Program-made: the position numbers and the translations under genes
Shown here: positions 1 through 12,289 of the stretch, piece by piece
Numbering within the stretch: position 1 is the first letter of the stretch
Layout: every line of letters starts with the position of its first letter
The notes under the pieces: model-generated
The model's input: the letters and a program-made list of their open reading frames with translations, nothing else
Database searches by the model: none
What the model was told of the DNA's origin: nothing
Assembly: GCA_950022295.1 (NCBI GenBank)
Contig: OX465600.1
Span: 204,877,782 to 204,941,781 of the forward strand
DNA: 64,000 bases
Reading direction: 5' to 3'
Source: Bromus sterilis
Taxonomy: Eukaryota; Streptophyta; Magnoliopsida; Poales; Poaceae

Positions 1-185
1 CCACATCCGCTAAAGTAGAGAGACATACACCCCTAGAGCCACTTTATACGGTACAAGCCGCATGTCAATCATGGAACCAGTCTCGCGTAAGAGTACGCGT
101 AAGGTCGGTCGGGGGACGCTTCATCAAATGATGCCGCAGATGTGAACAAGTACACGTGGGAGGGTAACAATCATACAATCAACTA

Positions 186-198
186 GCTCATGATACCA
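186..198 (-). promoter_or_regulatory. Primer binding site of element D (tRNA-Met type)
   Basis: Minus strand reads TGGTATCATGAGC two bases after the LTR end. This resembles the common plant Gypsy/Copia site TGGTATCAGAGC, complementary to the 3' end of initiator tRNA-Met. It sets the element's orientation as minus. Confidence 0.75.
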
Positions 199-200
199 GT

Positions 201-3200
201 TGTCACAACCCTAGTTTTGGTATGTGCTTTTATCACTAGAATAATGGCATCATGTTTAAATTTCCTTTTTAATAATTGAGGATTTGGAAAAGCCTCAAAA
301 TGAATTTAAATAAAAAGTCCAGATAAAAGGGTTTTCCAAAATTCCTCCAAACAATTTTGAAAAGTCCTATAAATGAGTGTGATCATTCTAAAAATGATTT
401 GGAGTCAAACCCATGCTCATAGATTTTTCAAATATTTAAACAGAGGCTTGGAAATTAAATTTAAATGCTATTTGAATTTAAATTCAAATGTTTTGAATTT
501 CAAAAATCTTCAAAACTTGGGAGTGGGTAGTACTATGTCATCTATGTCCAAGATAAATATTTGAGGATTTTATAAAATGAATTGATATTTAATTCAATTC
601 AAAAAAAAAATACAGAAAACAAAAAAAACAAAAAGAATAAAAAGGCCGAAGCCACCTACCTCTCTTACATCCGGCCCACCTTCCCAAGCGCAGCAGAAGG
701 CGGACCAGCCTGCCAGGGGCAGGGGCGTCTTCAACCTCTGCCTTTTGGCAGTGGCGTGGAGCGCATGCCCGCCGCGGCATGCCACGTTCTGCTTGCTCGA
801 GGGGCTCCCCATCCTCTACACGTCGCCAAGAGAACCCCCTGGGCGCCCTCTCCATTTCCCCTCTCTCTCCCTGGCCCTCCCCCTCTGAAACTCGTCGTTC
901 TCGCGTGACCCAAAGCTCACCGCCGGCCACCCCCTGCGAGAAGACGCGTCCATCGAGCTGCCCACGCCGAACCAAGTTGTCCAGGAGGTGTGCGCTGTCG
1001 ACAACCACCGCCCCGCTGAAGATCGAGGTCCCGGACGCCTTTTAGACGACGCCAGCTTCGCCGAAGCGCTCCGGCCGCCATGGCCTTCCTCCTGCAAATT
1101 CTTCGTCACAGCCTCTCCTTAGCCTCCGTCGCCAACACCACTGTGCTTGGGGTGAGGTTCTCTTCAAAACCCCCCACTCCATGCTATGTTTCGTGCCCCG
1201 TCGAGGCAGAACTCCGGCCGCCATGGAGCTCCTCACCGTCGTGGCCTCCGGCCTCCTCCGGTGGGCACGTTGCTCCCCTGGATGCGCACGTGGAACGGGC
1301 ATGTTCTGGTGCCCTTGGTGTGGCCTCCCGTGGCCGGAGCCGTCGTACCGAGCGGGCACCGCCGCGGCCAGTGCCACCGGCGGCTTGACACCGACAGCGG
1401 CCGACGTGGTCGTTTAGATTAGGGGGCTAACCCCCCTGTTTAGTTGGCCTAAGCCACTGACAGGTGTAACCACTGTGCCTATGACAATGCTGGCCCACAT
1501 GTCAGGCCCCCCTGCGTCAGCATGATGCAGTAAAGCCTTTTTCATTTTACAGATAATCCAGAAAATTCCAGAAATTGATGAAATCTTTGAAATTCAATAA
1601 CTTTTCAACCATAACTCCAAATCAAAAGTGTTATATATGAAAAATCATCAGAAAAATGCAAGGATTCCAAATATCATATTTTCATAGATGAAAAACACAT
1701 CTATGATGATGGACCAGTAGAATTTAGCTATTTGGGTTATTTGGAATAATTCAAAATAAATGTTTAAATCATTTCAAATTAAATCTTTGCAATGCCAACC
1801 TTATCACATGATCATCATCATACGCATGAAAACCTAGTTTACAAAGACCAAACTTTAGCAAATGCAACTTGGGATAATTTGAGCAACATTTGGAGTTTGA
1901 ATTTGAATTTCTTATTCAAATCAACTTCAATTAACTTGTTGCAAATTGAACATAGATCACATCAGTACCATGCCATGATTCATTTCTTGAATGTGCATTG
2001 CAATGTAATGTTGATACTTGTGTCTTGGTGTTTGTTTCTTCTCGATAGATCCATTGCCGGACGTAGTTCCTGTTTCTTCGAAGAGTGGCACCCCGAGTCC
2101 CGACAATAAGGCAAGCAAACCCCCTTTGATCATATCTATAAAAACCCAGTTTCCCTCTTGTTCTCTTATGCATGATTAGGTGATTCACATGTTACCGTTC
2201 TACAGCTAGTTGAACCCATCCTTTGCATGAACTATCATTGCTGCCACAAGTATTAAGCAAACCTCAACCTAGCAGATACAAGATTGTTTGTTTTCATCAT
2301 GTGGCCCTTCATCCATGTTATGTTATGCCATGCTAGAGTTGTATGCAATGAAGATGATCCACCTGGGTGATGTATCGGGATGATAGTGAACACATGCAAC
2401 AAGGTGGTAACGTGTTGATGAAGTCACCCTAATATAAGTGAACAATGAGAGGCTGTGTAGGGGTACACAGTGGGTTGTCTCATTTACACTGCCCTAGGCC
2501 CCGAGTTCTTGTGTTGTGATCCAAGACACAGATTACTACCACATGTTGGGCTCATTGACCCCTCTCGACCTATTAACTCACCCCGACTATGGTCCAGGAT
2601 TCGCATGGGTTAATTGTTCTTCAATTTGTTTTCATAACATAGCACGGTTTAAGGCAAGAGCAACACCATCCGTCGAGGTGGGCTTGTCGGACCGTCCATA
2701 CATCGTCTGGGTACTGAACGGAAACCCTGGCCGGATTCCCGATTGGGGTACATACTCAGACAGGCGATTCCCTGGACTAGAGTTGGAGTCATGAGGTAAG
2801 TGTCATGGTACTATTCTCGCCGAAACCGCTTGAAGGTGACGAGTTCTAGGCGGTAAGTGGTAGCTACGTATGTGAAGAAGTACACCCCTGCAGGGTTAAT
2901 GAACTATTCGAAAAGCCGTGTCCGCATTTATGGACTACTTGGAGACCTTTACTTGATTATAAGACAACTCAAATGGATACTCTAAGAATCTCAAGATAAG
3001 TGTGAGTGCTTTGGGTTGCTTCCTCGTGGAGAAGTCGAGGAAGGATCCATGGTTGTGTATTGATGTGGTGGTCAAGATTAGATGAACTCGTGTGCGCCTC
3101 TCATCTCAACTCTATGTAGTCGTAGTACAGGATAGCCAAGTCAAAGCTTTCTGCATTACAACCCCACTTGCCTTTACCTTGATACATGAGCATGAGTAGT

Positions 3201-4063
3201 ACAGTTCTGACGTAAGTCTTGCTGAGTACGACCTTGTACTCACGTTTGCTTATTCTATGTTTTAGAGACGAGACCACTGACCCTGATGGTGGCCTCCCCC
3301 TCAAGCTCGACGTGGACGAAGTAATGTAGTCCTAGACAGCAGCCTGGTCCCTCTGGAAGGTCGTTTTGTTTTCTTAAAGGCTTCTTAAGCCATTTGTTAA
3401 CCTTGTCTTTACTGAGACATAATTTGCTTCCGTTGTTGTATGATGTAATGTTGGGTCACAGTTATGTGATCTCTGGTTGTAACACTACTATATCTGCTCT
3501 GTATAGCAGATGCAATAAAACTATGAGTTTGTAGAGTTCATGTTGTGTTACCTGCTGTTTACACTAGACATGTATGCTGCATGTATGATTATAACGTGCA
3601 TGTCTTAGTGTGGGATTCGATAGCTTAGTTGAGTTCTTTCCGGAGGTCTTTCATACACCAAGTGGCCCTTAGATGTCCGAAGCTTGGGGCATCACGATGC
3701 GATTGCTCGTGACCCTGTCACGTGGCACACTTTGTTGTATGATTGAGCCCGCCCGAGATCCCGACTAGGTGATCGGGCTGGAGTCTGTTTATGTAAGTGT
3801 TATGATTCAATCGATAATATGGTTGAGGCGACTTGAGTATGAGTATGGGATTTCATCACCCGTAATCATTTAGACTTGTGAGCGGACGATGAGGACCCAT
3901 CTCAGTTGACCATCCGGCCTGGATGGGACGCCCCTCACGTTCGATGCTTTCCGAGAGTGTTCTGTGCTTGGCCTTGTCTTCTTAGACAAGTGGGTACAAC
4001 TCTCGGGTCTTCATATGATCGAGTTGTAGCAGGAATTACATACGCAAACCCCGGGTCCCGACA
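201..4063 (-). repeat. 5' LTR of element D (3.86 kb)
   Basis: The LTR is bounded by TG...CA on the minus strand, with matching short inverted ends. It has three compositional zones: an AT-rich part (1550-2500), a GC-rich block (about 650-1420) and AT-rich U5-like sequence (201-600). It carries the CCCTGCAGGGTTAA box at 2887-2900 and the TGAGTACG...GTACTCA inverted repeat near 3220-3243, both shared with elements B, C and E. Open frames in the GC-rich block have no recognisable domain and probably reflect low stop-codon density. Confidence 0.8.
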
Positions 4064-4067
4064 CCAC

Positions 4068-5813
4068 TGTTGGGGTTCGCAGCGGAAAACACAAATTTTT
4101 CCTAACTAGCGTTCCCATAACCCAAGATCTAGCTAGCCGTATTACTCTAACGGAAAGGAGTGCGGAATAACATACCTCAGGGTGTAGTCCGTTGCACGGG
4201 AAACGTTCCCGCAAACGTGGCTGGAGTAGTCGAACAAGTTTCAAATCCCCCTGGATGTGTTGAGCACCTGGATGGGTGTAGTGTCACACGTATAGCACCT
4301 CGTAGTACTCGCACACGTACGAGACTCGATGACGACCTCCGATCTCCGATCCAGCGAAGGTGGCGGAAGTAGACCTCCGGACGGAGCTTCGGCAGCATGA
4401 CGGTCTCCGATCCTAACAGAGATGCCTCAATTCCAATACAGGCTCCCACTAGGGAGCCCACCGTGGAAGAGACGAGGAAGGGGAGAAGACTGGAGAAAAC
4501 CGATCTCAATTTGGAGTAATATTTATTTTCTCATGATTATTTGTGTATTAAATATGTGCACCCTGCCCATCTATATATAGGCAGAGGGGAGGGGGTCAAC
4601 CCCTCTCCCCTAGCAAGGTGGGACTAAAGTCCCTTGCTAGGGGCAGGTGGCTGGCAAAGGGGGGGAGGGGGCGCACCCCTCATGGGTCCTAGGGCCCATG
4701 GCGCCTCCCCCCTTTTTCCTTTTTCTTTTTTCCCTTTTATACCCCTAATGGGCCTCTTTCATAAATCAGGCCCATAGCACTTTTTAATTATAAATTAAAT
4801 ATTTTTAATTATTAATTCAATTAATTAATAACTAAAACACATTATTCCTTCTCCCGGTGCTCCGAAACATCTTGCGGCTCACTCATAACTCCTTCGGGTC
4901 AACACGGAACTTTTCCGGTGCTGCTTCCTTTATTCTCCGGTAACACCGATAGTTCCGAAAAGGTCTCCGATTTCATCGAGCCCTGAAGTGTGTTACCCTA
5001 TGGTCCGAGAACACTCCAGTCATGACCGAGATGACGCTACGGTCAATTATCATCAGCGGGACCTGGATGCCCATAATGACCCAAATGCATTCCGGATATC
5101 AACACCGATTGGACCTTTCGTCGTATAGCATTCCCTTTGTCAACGATACTGGATTGTTCCAAGATTCGATCAGTGACATCCTATGTCAGGTTCAACCTCG
5201 TTCTGAACAAATCCTTATTCACTCGTTCCTGTGAATTTCATCCCCGTGACCTAGTCACATGCTGCAGCTTTATGGAGGGAATCTCATCGAGTGGGCCCCG
5301 AGTATCTATCCATTATATGGATTGAGACATCCCGCTCTTGTAACAATACTCCTCAACATATCTCCACGGAATACCCAAGATACAACCGTTATGACCCGCA
5401 TATTTCAGTCAGATGGTGGGATGTTAGTCAAAGCATCCGAGTAGATAGCAATTTTGCACGTACTCACGGTCAAAGGAACAGTCTACTACGTTCTGTAATT
5501 ACAACACTGAACTTTCATAAGATTGATCATGATGTAATGCTTACTTTGGGTAATGTTCATGACGTCACTCATCCAGTGAGGTGACCTCACAGACAAGAGA
5601 CTTAATTGTCCATGATCGCGAAACCACGACCATCATGTTGACCATGAACTAGTTATTGATATAGAGGCTAACTAGGAACTCTGGGGTTTCTATACCATAC
5701 CTGTATCATTGTTTCACAGATACAGTTCTAGCATGGTATGAAATTGGTTATGAACTTGCTTAGATATATTGGAATAATCATATATTATTTGCCTCTAGAG
5801 CATATATCCAATA
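4068..5813 (-). mobile_element. Copia (BARE/WIS/Angela-like) 5' LTR
   Basis: Read on the minus strand, this 1.75 kb sequence starts with an ATATGCTCTAGAGGCAAATA-type end and finishes GCGAACCCCAACA, the characteristic ends of the BARE/WIS/Angela group of Triticeae Copia elements. The terminal CA at 5812-5813 has mutated to TA. The minus strand continues GTGG(T), the start of the usual primer site, before element D begins, so this is a 5' LTR rather than a solo LTR. The right flank gaaag (5814-5818) is the likely TSD half; the other half lies outside the window. It sits inside the 5' LTR of Athila-A. Confidence 0.75.
4571..4580 (-). promoter_or_regulatory. TATA box of the Copia LTR
   Basis: CTATATATAG lies on the minus strand about 1.24 kb into the LTR, in the region where BARE-type LTRs have their main TATA box. 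It is followed by a GC-rich leader toward 4068. Confidence 0.55.
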
Positions 5814-6113
5814 GAAAGCACATGACTATTTCTCCCGTCTGTCCTGAAGAACATTTTAGCTCTTTTAGGTTTGATCCTTCGGCTTATCCTAAGCACAAAA
5901 GGATTGGGCCCCTTGCTACAATTAGGACAATTTACTTTATTTGATTTGATTTCCTTGTTGCTTATACCAGAAAACCCATAAAACGCTACCTTTTAGTACT
6001 TGCAGTTATTCATATCTCAAGATCACTTGTCAGTACCTTTTGATCCTCGTTGGGTTCGACACTCTTACTTATCAAAAAGGCTACGGTAGATCCCCTACAC
6101 TTGTGGGTCATCA
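5814..6113 (+). repeat. Athila-A 5' LTR, distal remnant
   Basis: These 300 bases match the end of the 3' LTR (38207-38309 plus 47355-47556), including GGTTCGACACTCTTACTTAT and the terminal GTGGGTCATCA. The proximal part of the LTR lies beyond the Copia and element D insertions, outside the window. The downstream primer site is degenerate: ATTTTCTGG is kept, but the expected CGCCGTTGCC core is lost. Confidence 0.75.
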
Positions 6114-6199
6114 AGAACATTTTCTGGTAAGTGAAATTGGTAAGGAAACCTTACACTGTATGTGCTGTTTTTATTTTGTTGTTGCTACTTTTTGTCACT

Positions 6200-6941
6200 A
6201 TGGACAACTCTGCTCTTGGTTCTTTGCTTGCGGGCAATCGCCCCACCGCAACTGTGGTGGAGAAAGCTCCCCCACCAACTAAAATTGTGCCTTTCAAAAT
6301 ACCAACCGGGATTGTTGATTGTGTCTTGGCTAACCGATATGCAGGAGATAGACATCCAGACGAACACTTGCTATATCTTTCACAACTATGCTCCTTATTT
6401 AAGCTTGCGGTTATATCGATGGACTTATTTTATGATAAAATTATTCTCTCTATCACTGAAAGATAAGGCTTCGGATTGATATAGGCTTCTTGATAACTCT
6501 CATTTATTAAATTGGCAAGAGATTATGTCTCTCTTTTATGCAAAGTTTTATCCTCTTCATGAAAAAAATCGAGACAAGAACTATATTTATAACTTTTGGT
6601 CTCGTGACGGGGAAGCATCGCCCAATCTTAGGGGACATTTAAGTCCCTAATGCTCAAATGCCCAAATCATGAGCTCCCCAAAGAAATTATTCTTACAAAC
6701 TTTTATGCAAGACTTTATCGTCAGGATAGAGAGATGCTCGATGCCTCCTCTAGTGGGGTATTCTGCACAGGAAGCATTGAAGAAAGGGTGGGATCTTATT
6801 GAAAGGATCCAGAAGAACACTGAAGATTGGGAGATTGATAAAGGTATTGAAGACGTTATAAATTATGAGCATGATTACATTGAATGTTATGTGAACACTG
6901 ATTTCTTCAATACCTTTTGTGCTAAGATTGGTCTTGATTAG
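6200..6941 (+). pseudogene. Athila-A gag, degenerate
   Basis: An ATG at 6200 opens a frame whose translation begins MDNSALGSLLAGNRP, the start region of an Athila gag-pol polyprotein. It reads to 6466, then breaks. A second fragment (about 6669-6941) carries PLVGYSAQEALKKGWDLIER and NTEDWE, resembling the gag C-terminal part of Athila elements. Between and after them are stops and frame changes, so no functional capsid protein could be made. Assignment rests on recognition of family-like motifs and on position between the 5' LTR and the protease. Confidence 0.65.
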
Positions 6942-7515
6942 CAACTCCTAATTTATTTTTGCAAAGACTTTGCCTCTCATATTGATTCTTTTAAAAAGAA
7001 GGAGGATCAGCATCATAAGCCCTTTAAGGATTTATCTTTTGATATTCATGTTGCTGACCCTATCTTACTTGCAGTTATATATGAAAAGCCCCCTTTTCCC
7101 GCAAGGATGAAGGAGCATTCTTTTGTGACAGGTATATTAAATAAAAGTGAGAGAAAGGCTGATGAGCATGAGGACACGATTAAGGTCGATCCTCAAGTTG
7201 CATTGGTTAAGGATCTTTTTACTAGTATTATTGGAGATGAAATTATAAATTTTTGTGCTGTTTCTGCTAACCTTTTCACAGCCAAGAATAAAGGCCCAAT
7301 TTCAGGTACTCCAGTTGTATCTGTTAAAATAGTAGATCAAACTTATTATCGCTCCTATTGGAATTAGAGAAACTATCGCTCCTATTGGAATTATGAGAGA
7401 TGTTGAAGTCTTGTGTGAAAAGGTAAAGTATCCTACCAACTTTCTAGTACTTGGTTCAGTGCAAGATAGTTTTTGTCCTATTATATTTGGTAGAAATTTT
7501 CTCAAGACTTGTGGA
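6942..7515 (+). pseudogene. Athila-A gag-protease region, active site deleted
   Basis: The frame 7107-7367 carries a lysine/acid-rich linker followed by GTPVVSVKIVDQTYYRSYWN, then a stop. Retropepsin-like sequence resumes at about 7393 with MRDVEVLCEKVKYPTNFLVL and FCPIIFGRNFLKTCG, the C-terminal flap and GR(P)FL motif of Athila proteases. The catalytic LGAS (DSGA-like) segment expected between the two is absent. At the break, a stretch of about 27 bases containing TCGCTCCTATTGGAATTA is repeated in tandem (about 7347-7396). The GRNFLKTCG motif is cut by insertion B at 7515 and resumes at 16472. Confidence 0.7.
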
Positions 7516-8268
7516 TGTAACAGCCCAGATTTCACAAAAATAAAAAATTTTGTTTTCGGTATGAATTGTTTGATTGTCTGATTTGTTTGCGATGTCTGCA
7601 GCCCCGATTTATCGATCAACGATTATTTCCCCCGCTCTTATCTCGTACTGGACGGAGACCAACCCTTTCCACCCTGACACTCGACCTTTGCGACACCGGG
7701 TTTCACCCGATCATCGTCGCGAAAACCGCACAAGACCAGCCGTACCCAACGGAACGAAAAACCCTGTTTAATAATTAAACGGGATATTTTTATAGCGCAC
7801 CGGAAAGTGTTCTTGTAACGGTTCCAGCGCGAGGTGAACGCCTCCGGCTCGACGCGCTGATCGCGCAGTTCGAAGTTTTACCCGAATCGGAGATACTGCG
7901 GACCCCCGGCGGTCAGAAACGTAAACACCGCGCGTGCGGGAGAAAAACCGGAGATGTTTTTGCAAACTGCCAGCCACCTGGGCTATATAAATAACACCAC
8001 ACTCCCACACCTTTCTACGGTTTTCCTAGCCACAAAATTGCAGCCACCCCCTCCACTTTCCCCAAAAACTACCCAATTTTCGTCCAACCCTAGCCCCAGA
8101 TCTGAAACTGCCCCCTCAGGCGCTCTGGACCGTCAGATCTGGCGATCCGACGGCCCAGAGGCCGCCACGTCGCCCACAATCCATCCTCTGTCTCTCCTCA
8201 CGCCAGCCCCGCCGCGTCCGAGCGCCTCTCCACCGCGATAGCTCCGGCCGGCCGTCGCCGGCAAGCAT
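7516..8268 (-). repeat. Element B, first LTR copy (753-base fragment)
   Basis: This aligns with 12605-13344, including CGTACTGGACGGA, CACCGGGTTTCACCCGATCA and TTAATAATTAAACGGGATAT. It stops exactly at 8268, where CACTA-2 begins, with cat as the presumed 3-base target. The rest of this LTR copy is missing. Confidence 0.8.
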
Positions 8269-9944
8269 CACTACAAGAAATATGCTAACTTGTGACCCTC
8301 CATATTGGTCACTGAAAGGTCACTGTTTTCATTTTGTCACCTTTTTGTGACCAAAATCAGTTGGTCAAAAGCTGGGGGTCGCAAAGCGGACACTGCGACC
8401 TTTTTTTATGAAATGGTCATAGATCTTAACGACCAAAACAAAACTGGTTTGGTCGTTAGGTGTTCGCCCAATCCACGTCAGATCCAACGTAGATCAGAAT
8501 CAGCCCGGTCCAATTAAGCCGTCTATATGGGCCTAGCCCATTTAGTTTTTTTCCTTTCAATTTTGATCAGTTAAATGGGCTAAGCCCACCAATTCAGCCT
8601 TTCTATATTCTGGGCAATTCTAGTTTTCCTTTTTTATAAAATGAGTCCACTAGTCAAACGGGTCCCACTTGTCAGGTTCTGATAAGTGGGTTCTAGCTAT
8701 TAGGCTCAGATTCTTCATATTTCAATTTGACAATAAGAAAACAACCAATATTTATATTGGCAAGCAAAAAACACACATAATACTTCAAATAACAATAGCC
8801 AGATTCAATACAAGCTCTACAAATGACACGTAATACAAGTTGTAACATATACAGTACTTTACAAGCTCAACAAGTGTAATAACTAGATACAAGCTCTACA
8901 AGTATGGGAATCACAAGTATGGGAATCACAGTTACAAGCTCTGCAAGTGTTTTCTTCTTCAGCATGGAGCTCCTTCGATAGCGATCAAATGCCGGACTCA
9001 CTGGACGGCCATAATCAGGACTGGGCTAACAGAACGACAACATGCCTTCCACGGTCGCCCTGTTACATAAATTAGCTGAGAAGAATTAGAAAAACTGGAG
9101 CCAATATATTATGAACATTCCATTCAAAAAAAGGAGTAAAGGAGTAAAGGACAATTCTTTATAGAATGATAAACACATTTCAGCTAGTACCGTGCTTTTT
9201 GTTGCCAAGCTAGTTAAACTGAGGTATTCATACAAGACAACACACACAATATGAATATGCATGGCACAAGTGCAGGTCCTGCAACTTCACTTCAACACAT
9301 TGTGCCTAAACAACAATATCATTCTACTCCTGTGTCAACGAAAAATATTTACTAGATAAGAAACTAGTTTGATGAGAAATTACAATCAGCGGCAAGGCAT
9401 GGCGGTTGTAGTGAACAACAAATAAAACTCTAGTCTTAGTAGCTAGTCAATGCACAATTTTCAGTAAGGCACAATATATTTTCATGGTGACTATCAGTGC
9501 ATCAAGTCATCAATTAACCTACGATTGGTGTTATCTCAATTCAGGCAACTCAATTCAGGAAACTTAGAAGCTGCCCCGTCAGTTCAATATTAATATTTAA
9601 CAAGGAACATAGATGCAGATATTTGATACTGTACTTGATGCCAGTTCTTAAAAACATAACATGTCTAACTCTCAAAGAAACTTGTTATGTGCAAGGAATA
9701 AATTCACGATATTCCCTAGATAAGATATATGTGAATCAATCAAAGGAGCTTGTGTTATACACACACACACACAAATGGTCTAATAAAGTTTCATTGGTTC
9801 CTCTTGTCATGTTCAGATTTAGAATAAGCTAATAGGACCAAGCAATGTACTACATGCAAGTCATCAGTGTCTATTAGTTAATTGGGTAGGAGGTAACACA
9901 CGTTACTGCATGAGTTGAAGATAGAAATCTATGAATATGTTCAC

Positions 9945-11810
9945 CCGGCTTCGTTCACCAGACCTGGGGGAAGTGGCCAGCAAAAGGCATGAGAACAAGG
10001 GAGTGATGGATTTCCGAGCAGCACAACGACTCTAATGCCATGAGAAAATTGAGGCATAGGGCAACCTGACATTTTGCTCGGCTAAAACTCTCACTACTTC
10101 TACAATAATCACAAATCAGGCAGTACTCAAATAATGAGAACCACAAACCAAGAATAAAACTTCGATTGCACGCTCACATAAGACCGTAATATCGTTTCCC
10201 CCTGAGGGCCCAGCAAGCAAATAGATGTTTGATATGCATTTTAGAAAGAAAATCAAATGACATAAATTCAAAGTAGAACAGAGGAAAATAAGCTAGATGT
10301 AAAAGTGTCTTCCATCATGCATACTGTCCAGAGAACATAAAAGTGTAAAGCAACATGATTTCATTTACCTATCCAGAAACATGAAGTGGAAATCACTTCT
10401 AACGGTGTCATGGATGAACCATTTTAGTGTCTTGGTCTCTCCACAAGACTGGTTCATGAATACAACATCATCATCCCACCTGAGACAAAAACATATATGA
10501 ACAGGATTAAGCTCAGCATAAGTCAAGGCAACATTCTTTTCTAAGAAAAAAAAGGCACCACAACATAAAAGAAGCATATAACATGATACATTAGGCATCA
10601 CTGTTTTAACCTTGTCTTCACATTGAAGGAGCCAGATTTATTCTTATTGATTAGTGGGTTTTCTGGCACCTTCTCAGCCTAATTCATCTTGGCCCCTTCT
10701 GCTTGCTAACGATCCTTCAGAAAACATGCAATGCTCAAATTAATTCTCTAAACCTAAAGAAAAAGAGTGCCTAAAATGATAATACAAAAAAGGAAACAAC
10801 AAACCTTTCTAAGCATGTCCTCGTCTCTTTCTTTGTTAATCCTTTCGAGCTCTGCCATTAGTGCCTCAGTCCCATCGTCATCATCATCACTGAATAAAAG
10901 TTTCAAGTTGATGAGTAAGGCATATAATACGTTGAGATAATTGTCCAGTCTACAAAACTGGGCCTGGAAAAACTCTCCCAAAAAAATTCAAGCATCTCAT
11001 AGAGAGTGGGCATGGATGGTGGAGATCAAAGACTGAACGATTTTCGAGCATCACTACAGTTCTAGTGCCATGAGACACAGCGGCAAAGAGTAACCTGCCA
11101 TGCTGGTCACAACTACGTCCTAAATCAAACCTGAATTCAACAAACAAATAAACAAAGTGCCAAACAAACCCAAAAAAGAACAAAAGAAATACAAGGTTAG
11201 GAAGAGCTGCTCCAGTAGTAGATGGCACCAACAAGAATACATTATTTGAACATATCAAACAACAAAATCAAAAGAACCAGTAGATGAGTATAATCTACTC
11301 TAGAGCGTAAAAATAAATCTCAATCACTGAACAACAAGAAAGTTGCAGAGCAAGTAAGCCAACTAAATAATTCAACCAAAAAGAATATGTTCACCGGGCT
11401 ACACTCACCAGCCCGAGGGGAAGTGGCCGTTATACATCGCGAGAATAAGGGAGTGATGGATCTCTGAGCAGCACAACAACTCTAATGGCATGAGAAAATA
11501 AGGCATAGAGTAATCTGCCAATTCGCTCTGCTAAAACTCTCACTACTTCTACACTAATCACAAATCAGACAGTAATAAAAAAAACAAGAACCACAAAACA
11601 ATAACACAACTTCAATTGCAGGCTCTCACTTAAGATTGTAATATCGTTTCCCCCCGAGGGGCCAGCAAGCAAAATAAACGTTTGATATCCGTTTAACACA
11701 GAATCCTATATGAATAATAAATTCAAAGTAGAGCAGAGAAAAAACAGAGGAGAATAAGCTACACATAAAAAGTGCCTTCCAGCATGCATATTGTCCAGAA
11801 CAGTATAAGG
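9945..11810. repeat. Internal direct duplication in CACTA-2
   Basis: About 390 bases at 9945-10340 recur at 11385-11810. Shared blocks include GAATATGTTCACC, AGGGAGTGATGGAT, AGCAGCACAAC, AAACTCTCACTACTTCTACA and TAATATCGTTTCCCCC. A third, more diverged partial copy lies at about 11010-11130. The block sits immediately 3' of the CWC15 exons on their coding strand, and again upstream of them. Confidence 0.7.
10369..10889 (-). pseudogene. CWC15: Captured fragment of spliceosome-associated protein CWC15
   Basis: Three minus-strand exons with consensus splice sites can be read. The first, 10889-10805, is preceded by ttcag and followed by gtttgt, and encodes DDDDDGTEALMAELERINKE and DEDMLRK. The second, about 10678-10611, encodes ENPLINKNKSGSFNVKT and is followed by gt. 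The third, 10479-10369, is preceded by ctcag and followed by gtaaat, and encodes WDDDVVF, GETKT and FIHDTVRSDFH. These are the acidic/coiled-coil middle and the highly conserved C-terminal end of CWC15, a component of the PRP19/CDC5L spliceosomal complex. The N-terminal exons are absent. Changes at conserved positions (for example SCGETKTLKW) suggest relaxed constraint. Intron retention shows DNA-level capture, not retroposition. Confidence 0.82.
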
Positions 11811-12289
11811 TGTTCTTGGTTCTGGTTAACGGATAATAAACCTCAGATGAGCATTCAAATAAATGAACCATATGTTCATAGGTCAGTATTTGTGCAGTAA
11901 ACAAGTGGGTGGTTTCGTATAGAAATCGATCTAATCCTGGCAACATTGAACCAAGTAGAAGACTATTGGCAAAGATTTTTGGTGCAGTAAACAAGTTTCA
12001 GTTTTGACATACAGAGAAGAAGGGATAAGATGGCTGGCGGTGAGAAGAACAGAGCAACGACGCTTACCTAGTCCACGTGAATCCAAGGCAGGGGAGGCCG
12101 GCGAGGCAGGCTATATGTGGTCAAGAACTAGAACCTAACCATTCCCCGAATTGGCAGAGAGATCAGGAATCTAAGCCCATAACAAGCAGCACACACAGCA
12201 CCGGCACCAACCCTAGGCAACAAACGTAATTCGGGAACCTAGAAGTGATGAATCTGTGAGGTCCAGAGGAAAGGGAGTAGAAGCAGTAC

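Larger units (their letters stand above)
1..4063 (-). mobile_element. Element D: long-LTR Gypsy retrotransposon, 5' end
   Basis: This is the 5' part of a Gypsy-type retrotransposon read on the minus strand. Its LTR starts at 4063 with TGTCGGGACCCGG (minus strand) and ends at 201 with GGGTTGTGACA. A primer binding site follows at 186-198, and 1-185 is the beginning of the internal domain, which runs off the window. It is inserted in the first bases after the LTR of the Copia element on its right. The same LTR family recurs in the opposite orientation from 61539. The family name is uncertain; the long LTR and tRNA-Met primer site suggest a Tat-like Gypsy. Confidence 0.8.

Noticed and set aside
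589..1422. Cluster of open frames on both strands near the left end
   Set aside because: Same explanation: GC-rich block of element D's LTR, with mutually overlapping low-complexity frames and no conserved motif.
9755..9772. CA/AC dinucleotide run
   Set aside because: A short microsatellite of nine units; nothing else supports significance.
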